This document shows, in pieces, positions 43,002-51,191 of a DNA stretch of 64,000 nt. A model generated the notes under the pieces. It was not told the origin of the DNA and made no database searches. It was given only the letters and a program-made list of their open reading frames with translations. The translations under genes were made by a program, and so were the position numbers. This DNA comes from Opitutaceae bacterium. Its GTDB lineage: Bacteria > Verrucomicrobiota > Verrucomicrobiia > Opitutales > Opitutaceae. The stretch is taken from contig JAGYIG010000013.1 in NCBI GenBank assembly GCA_018402455.1, forward strand, positions 1 to 64,000, in the 5' to 3' direction. Each line of letters opens with the position of its first letter. The stretch's first letter is position 1.

Positions 43002-44066
43002 CTACGGCGTGGGCAGTTCGTGCTGGTAGGTGCCCCAGCCCTCCAGAATCGCGTGCAGGACTTGGCTGCCCACCTTGTGGGCCGCTTCCAGCGCCGGGAT
43101 GTAGGCGGAGTAGCCGGGCCCCAGTTTCTCGCCGCTCAAGCTGCCCGCGGCGTCTCCCCCGGGCCATTGCATATCGAAATTGCTCGCCGTGCGCAGCACC
43201 AGCATGCGCTCCACGTCCACTTTGCCCGCGCGATCCAGCCAGAAAAGTGAGCCATAGGTGCCAGTGTCTTCCATCGCCGTGGTCACATATTCGCCGCGGC
43301 CATCGGAAAAGTACTTCACCCAGTCATTGGCCCACCGGTTCAGGTGCTCGCCGTGCCAGTAGGTCATCGCCGCCAACTGGTCGCCCTTGAGCACAAACGG
43401 CGGTCGCTGCGCCACCGGAGTTGCGGTGTAGAGTTTCCGGCGCTTCTGCATCGCCTCGGTATCCCCCAACTCCGTGTCCTTGGTCAGTTGGTAGGCCCAC
43501 TCGACCAGACTGGGCACCAACCGATAAGCCTGCCCTTCGCTGCGGTCCACCGGCTGTTGGTAAGGGTAAGCCTTGCGCAGGGGAATGTAGCCCGTCGTCC
43601 ATCCCTCCGGCACCTCGCGAAAATCTATTTCGTGGGCCAGGTCGCCATCCACCAGCCATTCGGCCCATGCCGCCGAACCTAGAGACATGTCGGCGGGGTC
43701 CGCGCCCGCGATGCCGGCAACTAGCCAGTAGGCCTCCGTCAGGTCAAAGCGCGGATCCAGGCCCACCGCCATGATGGTGGCCGCACTCTTGGCCGTGCCC
43801 ACCCCGGTCACCACGCCAAGAATCTCGCCGTTGGGCGAGCCTCGCAGATCGCGATAGCCCTGAGGAAATGGGTAGGTCTCGGTCAGGCCTTCGCGTTCGA
43901 CCCAATATTGAAATTCGCCGGGGAGATCCCCGGTATCCTCGCCGCGTTCGAACATGGCCACGATGACCACCTTCACCTTGATCGGCTCGGCCGAAACCGA
44001 AACAAAACCCAACAGTAACCCGAGAAGACAAAGTATGCGCATGCCTCGGACCAAAGCACGACCCAT
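43002..44066 (-). CDS. Purine nucleoside permease (NUP) family protein, exported
   Basis: From the ATG at 44066 it has 354 residues with a signal peptide (MGRALVRGMRILCLLGLLLG, cleavage after SVSA); an ATG at 44042 would shorten it by eight. The mature part starts VKVVIVAMFERGEDTGDLPG and has VVTGVGTAKSAATIMA and VAGIAGADPADMSLG, matching the NUP family (PF06516), first found in purine nucleoside uptake in fungi and related in fold to nucleoside phosphorylases. ATAMEDTGTYGSL resembles the substrate pocket of that fold. In bacteria the role is unproven. Confidence 0.82.
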   Translation of the reverse strand: MGRALVRGMRILCLLGLLLGFVSVSAEPIKVKVVIVAMFERGEDTGDLPGEFQYWVEREGLTETYPFPQGYRDLRGSPNGEILGVVTGVGTAKSAATIMAVGLDPRFDLTEAYWLVAGIAGADPADMSLGSAAWAEWLVDGDLAHEIDFREVPEGWTTGYIPLRKAYPYQQPVDRSEGQAYRLVPSLVEWAYQLTKDTELGDTEAMQKRRKLYTATPVAQRPPFVLKGDQLAAMTYWHGEHLNRWANDWVKYFSDGRGEYVTTAMEDTGTYGSLFWLDRAGKVDVERMLVLRTASNFDMQWPGGDAAGSLSGEKLGPGYSAYIPALEAAHKVGSQVLHAILEGWGTYQHELPTP

Positions 44067-44287
44067 GCCGTGATCCAAACTCAAATCACCCCACCACGAT
44101 CAGGTCACCGCGCGCACCGAGGAGGCACCGAGCGCGCCCCGAAAGACCAACGCAGGTCGATACCGGGTGAAGGGTGCTTCGTGAACTGGGTGCCTCCGCT
44201 GTGGCCTTGGCGCCGCAATGCGGAGACCGCTGAGCATACCGTTCCCGCTTGACCGCCCCTCCCCTCGCTCGCGATGGTCATGCCTTT

Positions 44288-44806
44288 ATGAGCACTGAAA
44301 CCTCCTCCACCGAAGTCGCCATCATCTCCACTGATTACGGCGACATGACCGTATCTTTCTGGTCCGACGTCGCGCCCAAGACCGTCGAGAACTTCAAAAA
44401 ACTCGCCCAAGACGGGTTCTACAACGGCACCGCCTTTCATCGCATCATCAAGGGCTTCATGATCCAAGGGGGCTGCCCCAATACCAAGGAAGGTGCCCGC
44501 GGCATGCCCGGCACCGGTGATCCCGGCTACAAGCTGGACGCTGAATTCAACGCCAAGCCACACGTGCGTGGGGTCCTCTCCATGGCTCGTGCCGCCGATC
44601 CGAACAGTGCCGGCTGCCAGTTCTTCATCTGTCATGGCGATGCCCGTTTTCTCGATCGCCAATACACCGCTTTCGGCGAAATCACGGCCGGCGACGAGGT
44701 GCTCGAGCAGATTGCCAATCTCCCGACCAAGGCGGGCGGCGGCGGTGAAAACAGCACCCCCATCGAGCGCGTCGGGGTAAAAAGCATTACGGTGCAAGCC
44801 GCCTAA
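44288..44806 (+). CDS. Cyclophilin-type peptidyl-prolyl isomerase
   Basis: 172 residues from the ATG at 44288 (MSTETSSTEVAIISTDYGDM), without a signal peptide, so cytoplasmic. Motifs: APKTVENFKKLA, FYNGTAFHRIIKGFMIQGG, RGVLSMARAADPNSAGCQFFICHG and FGEITAGDEVLEQI. These enzymes speed up proline isomerisation in protein folding. PpiB-like by location and length. A clear terminator follows. Confidence 0.93.
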   Translation: MSTETSSTEVAIISTDYGDMTVSFWSDVAPKTVENFKKLAQDGFYNGTAFHRIIKGFMIQGGCPNTKEGARGMPGTGDPGYKLDAEFNAKPHVRGVLSMARAADPNSAGCQFFICHGDARFLDRQYTAFGEITAGDEVLEQIANLPTKAGGGGENSTPIERVGVKSITVQAA

Positions 44807-44836
44807 CGGTCAGCCCCCCTTCCTCTTTTCCCTCAG

Positions 44837-44865
44837 AGCCTCGGCCTAACCGCCGGGGCTTTTTT
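44837..44865 (+). terminator. Rho-independent terminator of the cyclophilin gene
   Basis: AGCCTCGGC-CTAACC-GCCGGGGCT stem-loop (one G-U pair) followed by a run of T. Confidence 0.85.
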
Positions 44866-44961
44866 GTAGAGGAGGCGCAAAAAAAGCTTCTGTGCCGCGA
44901 CCATGGCCGCCCCCTCGGGATTTTCTCCACGCTGGATCGGGTCCAGTTTCACGGAGCCTTC

Positions 44962-46050
44962 CTAGCGGTAACCCAACGCCCGCGCGACCTGGCGGTTCAC
45001 GACCCTGCCTGCCCGGGTGTTGATGCCCCTGGCCAAACCTTCGTGTTCCGTCAGCGCCCGATTGATGCCGCGCGTCACCATGTTCACCAGATAGGGTTCG
45101 GTCGCCTGCGTCAGAGCCGATGTCGAGGTCCGCCCCACCAATGCCGGCATGTTCGGCACCGCATAATGCACCACCCCGTGTTTTACGTACGTCGGTTCCC
45201 GGTGACTGGTGGGGGCAATCGTGGCCACGCACCCACCTTGATCGATGGCAATGTCCACAATCACGCTGCCCGGGCGCATTTGTTTGACCATCGCCGAGGT
45301 CACCACGGTGGGTGCCTTCGCATTGGGCACCAGCACGGCCCCGATCAACAAATCACAATCCTTCACTGCCATCTCAATATTGCCAGGATTGGCCATGAGC
45401 GTCACCACGCCGCCGCGGTACTCCTCATCGATCATCTCCAATTTACGGGCATCCAAATCGAGCATGGCCACCCGCGCGCCCATGCCCATCGCCATGCGAC
45501 AGGCGTGGGCGCCGGAATTGCCCGCGCCGATAATGGCCACCCGCCCCGGCATGGTACCGGGCACGCCGCCCAGCAGCACCCCCGAGCCCCCATTCTGAGT
45601 CTGCAAAAAATACGCACCGGTTTGGATCGAGAGCCGTCCCGCGATGTGCGACATGGGCTTGAGCAGGGGCAAAAGCCCCTCACGGCCTTCCACCGATTCG
45701 TAAGCGATGCCCAGCACCTGTTTCTCCACCAACGCCGCGGCGAGATCCGGACAGGCGGCCAAGTGGAGGTAGGTGAACAGGGTCAGATCCGAGCGGAAAA
45801 ACCTGAACTCCGAAGGCTGCGGCTCCTTCACCTTCACGACGAGATTCGCCTCGCCCCACGCCTTGGCGGCGGTGTTAACGATTTTAGCGCCCGCGTGGCG
45901 ATATTCCGTATCCAAAAAACCCGCCCGAAAACCGGCCCCTTTTTGCACCAACACCGTCGCGCCAAGTTTGACGCAACGGCGGGATAAGCTCGGGGTCATG
46001 GCGACCCGGGTTTCACCATCTTTGATTTCCGCCGGGACACCTATAATCAT
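44962..46050 (-). CDS. ald: Alanine dehydrogenase
   Basis: 362 residues. Ald interconverts L-alanine and pyruvate plus ammonia with NAD. Motifs: IGVPAEIKDGETRVAMTP, KVKEPQPSEF (substrate Lys), LFTYLHLAACPDL (catalytic His), the NAD loop VAIIGAGNSGAHACRMA and SVIVDIAIDQGGC. Length and signatures fit well. It can serve alanine catabolism or ammonium assimilation. It is the only gene in its transcript as far as visible. Confidence 0.94.
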   Translation of the reverse strand: MIIGVPAEIKDGETRVAMTPSLSRRCVKLGATVLVQKGAGFRAGFLDTEYRHAGAKIVNTAAKAWGEANLVVKVKEPQPSEFRFFRSDLTLFTYLHLAACPDLAAALVEKQVLGIAYESVEGREGLLPLLKPMSHIAGRLSIQTGAYFLQTQNGGSGVLLGGVPGTMPGRVAIIGAGNSGAHACRMAMGMGARVAMLDLDARKLEMIDEEYRGGVVTLMANPGNIEMAVKDCDLLIGAVLVPNAKAPTVVTSAMVKQMRPGSVIVDIAIDQGGCVATIAPTSHREPTYVKHGVVHYAVPNMPALVGRTSTSALTQATEPYLVNMVTRGINRALTEHEGLARGINTRAGRVVNRQVARALGYR

Positions 46051-46198
46051 GCGAAGAAACTGGCTGAACCCCGGCCGGGATCAAGCTCAGGCCTTCGCCC
46101 CCTCGGACTCCCCGCCCGCTGTATCATATGTCGTTTAACCAATTAAAAAATGCCACGGGAGCCCCGCCGCCGCCCTCACCGCGAACCCGGAGTTGGTC

Positions 46199-47833
46199 CT
46201 AGTCTTCCAGTCGGGGGGCCGGCATGTCCCGGCCGCCTTGGTGCAGGGTCAGGCCGTTGACCTCCCCGGCATCATCGCGCTGGAAAGTGATGCGCGCTTC
46301 CACCACGTCATAGTAGAAGGCGTCGGGGCCCTCGGCGTGAATCGGGAAGTTTCCCTGCCCCGTAGCTTGGGCAAACAACTGGTCTCCGCTGCGCGAGATC
46401 GTGAGGATGAACTGGGGGGCAAGTTGGTAGCGGCCCACCAACGTCTCCAACTGCTCCGCCGGGAGTTCAACCCCCGAACGAACCTTTTGTTTGCTGCCGA
46501 CCGCATGCCGGTCGGCCGGCATATCCTGTCCGGCTTGATGCAGGATCAGGCCCACGACTTCGCCGGCTTGATCTCGCTCGAAACTGACGGTCGCCACCAC
46601 TCCCACCAGTTCGAAGCGATCCGGACCGACCGCCCGCAACGGAAACCGGGGCTGCCCCGTCGCTTGAATCATCAGCCCTTGGCCCTCGGCAAAAACGGCC
46701 AAAACAAACTCCGGGGCGAGCGGGTAATCCCCCACATAGTCGCTCGCCGCCCAGTCAATGGAACCTTGGCTTGGTTCGGCAAAAAGTCCCTGAAACCAAC
46801 CCAGTCCGATTCCGGCAACATCCTCGTCACGGGCACCAAGAATAACAATCCCCCTACCCGTCGTGCGCTGCACGCCGATGAAACTGCGGTATCCTCCCGT
46901 GCCGCCGCCATGCCAGTGCACATCAGCCCCGCCGACGTCACGGATCATCCAACCGTATCCCATCCGATCGGGCCCGGCGGCATCCGCTTGCTCCCGCCAC
47001 CCCGACTCCCACGAGGCCGGTAAAGCGTTGTCCGCATCAGCGCCCAGCACCGCCTGGAGCCATCGCCCCATATCGGCTGCCGAGCTTACCCACGCGCCGG
47101 CCGGAGCATAAGCCGCGAACTCCCAGGGTAACGCCACTCCCGCCGAGTTGTGCCCGGGTGCCAAACCTTCGGCCCACGCTGGTCGGGTGCCACCATGCAT
47201 CCTGGTCTCGGTCATACCCAGCGGTGGGAGCACCCGCGTTTGCACCGCCCTCTCGTAATCCAACTCCAGCAGCATGGCCGCTGCTTGCCCCAACACCGCG
47301 AAGCCAAAATTCGAGTAAGCCCACTGCCCGACGGATTCGTCTGGTCGATGAGACATCTCAAGGGTGAGCGATGCCTCCAGCTCATCGCGGCTGATATCGC
47401 GGTAGGGGTTACTCAGCCCCCGGTCCGGAAAATCGCGCGGTAGCCTCGGCAGGCCGGAGGTATGGGTGGCCAACTGGTGGAACGTCAGCACCTTCTCGTC
47501 GGCGACCGCCGGCACCGCGTCCTGCCACGAGAGCGCTCGATCCGCCAAAGCTTCGGCCGCCAGCAGGGCGGTCAACACCTTGCTAATGGAACCAATTTCG
47601 AACGCGGTTGACCGGTCGATCGACCGGTCCGGCTCGGCGTCGCTCCAGCGCCCGGCGGCGTAGAAATGCACGCCCGTTTCATCCACGGTCAGGGCCACAA
47701 TCACCCCGGGTTTTTCGCCCGCCCATTCATCGAGTCGGTGCTGCAGTCCCGCTTCCGCGCCCGAGAGGGTCAGGGCCATGATCAGCAAGCTGACGCCGAC
47801 AGAAAGTTGGAGGTTCATTTTCGATGCCGTCAT
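46199..47833 (-). CDS. Serine hydrolase (class C beta-lactamase fold) with tandem C-terminal domain
   Basis: 544 residues with a signal peptide (MNLQLSVGVSLLIMALTLSG). The catalytic domain has SxxK in FEIGSISKVLTALL, YxN in QWAYSNFGFAVLG and HGG in VHWHGGGTGGYRSF, so it is a penicillin-recognising hydrolase such as an esterase or D-amino-acid peptidase. The C-terminal ~170 residues hold two similar beta-rich repeats (YVGDYPLAPEFVLAV and LVGRYQLAPQFILTI, each ending in LxLHQxGxDMPA), like DUF3471. It starts 24 bp after the sigma-factor membrane partner. Confidence 0.88.
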   Translation of the reverse strand: MTASKMNLQLSVGVSLLIMALTLSGAEAGLQHRLDEWAGEKPGVIVALTVDETGVHFYAAGRWSDAEPDRSIDRSTAFEIGSISKVLTALLAAEALADRALSWQDAVPAVADEKVLTFHQLATHTSGLPRLPRDFPDRGLSNPYRDISRDELEASLTLEMSHRPDESVGQWAYSNFGFAVLGQAAAMLLELDYERAVQTRVLPPLGMTETRMHGGTRPAWAEGLAPGHNSAGVALPWEFAAYAPAGAWVSSAADMGRWLQAVLGADADNALPASWESGWREQADAAGPDRMGYGWMIRDVGGADVHWHGGGTGGYRSFIGVQRTTGRGIVILGARDEDVAGIGLGWFQGLFAEPSQGSIDWAASDYVGDYPLAPEFVLAVFAEGQGLMIQATGQPRFPLRAVGPDRFELVGVVATVSFERDQAGEVVGLILHQAGQDMPADRHAVGSKQKVRSGVELPAEQLETLVGRYQLAPQFILTISRSGDQLFAQATGQGNFPIHAEGPDAFYYDVVEARITFQRDDAGEVNGLTLHQGGRDMPAPRLED

Positions 47834-47857
47834 GTTCAGAAAGATCGTTGGATGAAT

Positions 47858-48487
47858 TTAGTCCAGGTTATCGAATTCACGTAGTTGGGACTGCAAGGTG
47901 CGCAGACGCGGTTCCAAATCGTGGCGCACGGCATCCTGGTTCAGCTGCCAAATCCATTTATCTAACCATCCCGTCGTGCCGATGATGATGATCCATAACA
48001 AGATTTTGGACCAGACGGGGGTGTCCTCCGGTCCGAAGAACGTCAACTGCACCGCAAAGAGGATCGTGCTGAGCGCGAGGGGCGCGAGATACCACCAGGC
48101 CACGTTCCGAAGCAGCCAAATTTGGTGCTGAACTTCATCGACGGCCCGATTCAGTTCGGTCCGCAGGTCCTTACCCTGAGGGGTCGCCCGCCGGCGCATG
48201 ATCCATCGGTCGATCAGGAAATAAAGCCCCACTCCCAGTCCCAGACTGGCGGCCAACCACGCCGGCCAGGAGACGGCGCCTTCGCGGTGAGCCTGCCAGG
48301 CAACGTTGCCGAACACGCCCGCCACCAAAAGGCTGGCGAGCACTTCGCGCACGTCGCGCCAGAAGATACTCCGGGCAAAAGCCCGGCTCTTGACGCGAAC
48401 TTCCCGCAACACATCGGCGTCGATATCCGTCTTGGGTTGGGCAGCGCGCTGCTGCTGCCAAGCAAGCTGTAATTCGTCAAAACTCAT
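47858..48487 (-). CDS. Membrane protein encoded with the ECF sigma factor (possible anti-sigma role)
   Basis: 209 residues from the ATG at 48487 (MSFDELQLAWQQQRAAQPKT), overlapping the sigma gene by 11 bp. A short cytoplasmic region of about 40 residues precedes two membrane segments (VLASLLVAGVFGNVAW, LAASLGLGVGLYFLIDRW) and two more near residues 125-170, with a soluble tail. It has no recognisable zinc-finger anti-sigma motif (HxxxCxxC). A regulatory role for the sigma factor is inferred from the gene overlap only. Confidence 0.65.
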   Translation of the reverse strand: MSFDELQLAWQQQRAAQPKTDIDADVLREVRVKSRAFARSIFWRDVREVLASLLVAGVFGNVAWQAHREGAVSWPAWLAASLGLGVGLYFLIDRWIMRRRATPQGKDLRTELNRAVDEVQHQIWLLRNVAWWYLAPLALSTILFAVQLTFFGPEDTPVWSKILLWIIIIGTTGWLDKWIWQLNQDAVRHDLEPRLRTLQSQLREFDNLD

Positions 48488-49007
48488 GAGAAATCTCCTC
48501 CATTTTCTGAGCGAGGGCCTTGCGCGCACGAGAAAGTGCGACCCCCACATGGTTTTCGGTCATCCCGGTGATCTCTGCGATTTCCCGGTAAGATAAGTCA
48601 TCCAGCGCGAGCACGATCAAGGAGCGCTGGGCGGCTGGCAGGCTGCGCACCGCTATCATTAACCGCTGCATCAGGTCACCCTGCTCCTGTCGGTTGGCCG
48701 GATCGCCATCAGCACTGACCGCCGCGTCGATGGGAGCGGGCGAGGTCACCACCCGGGCTTCCCGCCGACGCTGGGCCCGTTGCCAAGTCAGTCCGGTATT
48801 GAGGCAAACCCGATAGATCCAGGTCGAGGGTTTGGCTTGGCCAGCGAAGCTCGGCACCGAGCGCCACAGCTGCACCATCATTTCCTGTTGCAGCTCGTCG
48901 GCGTCGGCTGACTCGGGCGCATAAACGCGACTGAGCTGGCGCAGGATCGCGCCATGCTCTTCCAGCCATGCGGCAAACGTGGATTCGTGCGGATCGGCGG
49001 ATTTCAT
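48477..49007 (-). CDS. ECF-family RNA polymerase sigma factor
   Basis: 176 residues from the ATG at 49007, with GGGGTG about 9 nt upstream. Region 2 is ADADELQQEMMVQLWRSVPSF...PSTWIYRVCLNTG; region 4 is LPAAQRSLIVLALDDLSYREIAEITGMTENHVGVALSRARKAL. It lacks regions 1.1 and 3, as in the extracytoplasmic-function group. The trigger is unknown. It is coupled by an 11-bp overlap to a membrane protein and possibly to the serine hydrolase gene after it. Confidence 0.93.
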   Translation of the reverse strand: MKSADPHESTFAAWLEEHGAILRQLSRVYAPESADADELQQEMMVQLWRSVPSFAGQAKPSTWIYRVCLNTGLTWQRAQRRREARVVTSPAPIDAAVSADGDPANRQEQGDLMQRLMIAVRSLPAAQRSLIVLALDDLSYREIAEITGMTENHVGVALSRARKALAQKMEEISHEF

Positions 49008-49060
49008 CGGTTCACCCCATTGGTGGCCGCATACCGCCCGTGCATTACAAAAAAATTGCC

Positions 49061-49600
49061 CTAAATCTTCGCGCCCCGTTCCCGCCGGGCGAAGGCGGCC
49101 GACACGGAGACGTATTTCAGGGCCCATTCCTTCAGGCTGGCCTGAGCCTCCTCCGACAGGGTTTTGACCACCTTCCCCGGAGTGCCCACCACCATGGATC
49201 CGGGGGGAATGACGGTGCGGGGCGTGACCACCGCCCCCGCGGCGATCAAACTGCGGGCTCCGATGTGCGCGCCGTCGAGAATCGTCGCATTCATGCCGAT
49301 GAGGCACTCGTCTTCGATCGTGCAGGCGTGGATGATCGCCGCGTGTCCCACCGTGACGTAGTCGCCGATGATGGCGTCCAGATCGTCCGCCAGGTGCACA
49401 ATGCAGTTGTCCTGGATATTGCTGCCGCGGCCCACGCGAATGCGGGCGATGTCACCCCGCAGCACGGCACCATAGAACACACTCGACTCCGGACCGAGGA
49501 CCACATCGCCAACGACCGTGGCGGTGGGCGCCACCCAATTGGCGGCGGTAACTTCAGGACTGCAGGACAGGTGTTTCTCCAATCGTTCGTCAATGGTCAT
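49061..49600 (-). CDS. Gamma-carbonic anhydrase family (left-handed beta-helix) protein
   Basis: 179 residues from the ATG at 49600 (MTIDERLEKHLSCSPEVTAANW). Hexapeptide repeats form a left-handed beta helix (WVAPTATVVGDVVLGPESSVF), and zinc-ligand type histidines are in NCIVHLADD and TVGHAAIIHACTIED. Related YrdA/CaiE-type proteins include weak or unproven carbonic anhydrases. The frame upstream of the chosen start runs through repeat copy C and is not coding. Confidence 0.88.
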   Translation of the reverse strand: MTIDERLEKHLSCSPEVTAANWVAPTATVVGDVVLGPESSVFYGAVLRGDIARIRVGRGSNIQDNCIVHLADDLDAIIGDYVTVGHAAIIHACTIEDECLIGMNATILDGAHIGARSLIAAGAVVTPRTVIPPGSMVVGTPGKVVKTLSEEAQASLKEWALKYVSVSAAFARRERGAKI

Positions 49601-49669
49601 GGCGCCTTTGGTTCTCGCCGCACCCCATCCAAACCGCAAGCTCGACCACCTTTCCGGATGATTTCGGAG

Positions 49670-49804
49670 TAACCACGAGTGGACCCGAATAAACACGAAT
49701 CCGTCAGCCTGGTTCAGCGAAAAGTACCTGCTCTCGGCAGGCTTCAGCGCGGACATGAGAATTGATCGAGACTATTGGTGCTAATTTGTGTCAATTCGTG
49801 GTTA
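49670..49804. repeat. Dispersed inverted-repeat element, copy C
   Basis: Left end TAACCACGAGTGGACCCGAA followed by TAAACACGAAT; right end, inverted, CTAACCACGAATTGACAC. The central part differs from copies A and B. Lies between the carbonic anhydrase-like gene and the nucleoside transporter, ending 25 bp before the transporter start, so it may carry part of its promoter. Confidence 0.7.
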
Positions 49805-49829
49805 GAAAACTGCTTACCCCTGAATCTGA

Positions 49830-51191
49830 ATGGATACTCTGATCATCATCGCCCGCGGCGCTCTGGGCGTGGCGGCCTTCATCGCCATCGCCTACGCGTT
49901 TAGTTCGAATCGCCGGGCCGTTGATTGGAAGCTCGTCCGCACCGGGCTCCTCCTGCAACTGGTCATCGCCATCGTGGTGCTCAAGGTGGGTCCCGTCCGC
50001 ACCGTCTTCGAGTTTGTCAGCAGCTTCTTCGTGAAAGTCACTGACTTCACCAAGGAAGGCACGGGTTTGGTCTTCGGCTGGATGACCGAAATCCCCTCCG
50101 GCGGCGAAGGGGTCCTGCTCAACGCCACCGACCCCGCCACGGGCGACATGATGAGTATCGCCACCTTCGCCCCGGCGTTCGCCATCACCATCCTGCCGAC
50201 GATCATCTTTTTCGCGGCCATCACCGCGATGCTTTACTATTTCGGCATCCTGCAGCGAATCGTTTACGGGTTCGCTTGGGTCATGTCCAAAACGATGCGA
50301 CTCAGCGGCGCGGAAAGCATGTCGGCCTCGGCCAACATCTTCGTCGGACAAACCGAGGCCCCGCTCCTGATCAAACCCTACCTCGACAAGATGACGCGCT
50401 CCGAGTTACTCGCCATCATGATCGGGGGCATGGCGACCATTGCCGGTGGCGTCATGGTCGTTTACATCGAACTACTCGGCGGCAGTGACCCGGAGTCGCG
50501 CGTGCAGTTCGCCACTCATCTCCTCACCAAATCGATTATCTCGGCGCCGGCGGCCCTCGTGATCGCCAAGATCCTTTTCCCCCAGGAGGAAAAGGTAAAC
50601 CAGGATCTGCTGGTCTCCCGCGACCGGTTCGGGGCCAACGTGCTCGACGCCATCTGCCTGGGCACGACCGACGGCATCAAGCTGGCCGTCAACGTGGGCG
50701 GTATGCTCATCGTGTTCACGGCCCTGGTGGCCATGATCAACTACGGCCTCGGCGACATGTTGGGAGCATGGACGGGACTGAACGGTCTGGTTTCGAGCCT
50801 GACCGACGGCCGCTACGAACAGTTTTCGTTGCAGTTCGTTTTTGGGGTGATCGGGGCGCCGCTCGCTTGGCTGGTCGGGATCGATCACGGCAATCTGATG
50901 GTCTCCGGCCAACTCTTCGGCGAGCGACTGGTGCTCAATGAGTTCGTCGCGTTCTTCACCATGAACCAGTTGGAGGCCGCCGGCACGCTGACCGATGAAC
51001 GCACCCGCATCATCCTGACCTATGCCCTGTGTGGCTTCGCCAATATCGTTTCCATCGGCATCCAAATCGGCGGCATCGGCGCGCTGGCTCCCGAGAAACG
51101 TCAGGACCTCGCCCGTCTCGGCTGGCGCGCCCTGCTCGGCGGCAGCCTCGCCTGTTTCATTCCCGCCTGCATCGCGGCGGTGCTGATCTAA
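49830..51191 (+). CDS. Concentrative nucleoside transporter (CNT/NupC family)
   Basis: 453 residues and about ten membrane helices. The family motifs FVGQTEAPLLIKPYL, ELLAIMIGGMATIAGGVMVVY, VKLAVNVGGMLIVFTAL-like LGTTDGIKLAVNVGG and LNEFVAFFTM are present. CNT proteins import nucleosides with Na+ or H+. The gene overlaps the sugar transporter gene tail-to-tail by 4 bp. Together with a NUP-family protein and a nucleoside hydrolase-like gene, it indicates nucleoside use. Confidence 0.92.
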   Translation: MDTLIIIARGALGVAAFIAIAYAFSSNRRAVDWKLVRTGLLLQLVIAIVVLKVGPVRTVFEFVSSFFVKVTDFTKEGTGLVFGWMTEIPSGGEGVLLNATDPATGDMMSIATFAPAFAITILPTIIFFAAITAMLYYFGILQRIVYGFAWVMSKTMRLSGAESMSASANIFVGQTEAPLLIKPYLDKMTRSELLAIMIGGMATIAGGVMVVYIELLGGSDPESRVQFATHLLTKSIISAPAALVIAKILFPQEEKVNQDLLVSRDRFGANVLDAICLGTTDGIKLAVNVGGMLIVFTALVAMINYGLGDMLGAWTGLNGLVSSLTDGRYEQFSLQFVFGVIGAPLAWLVGIDHGNLMVSGQLFGERLVLNEFVAFFTMNQLEAAGTLTDERTRIILTYALCGFANIVSIGIQIGGIGALAPEKRQDLARLGWRALLGGSLACFIPACIAAVLI

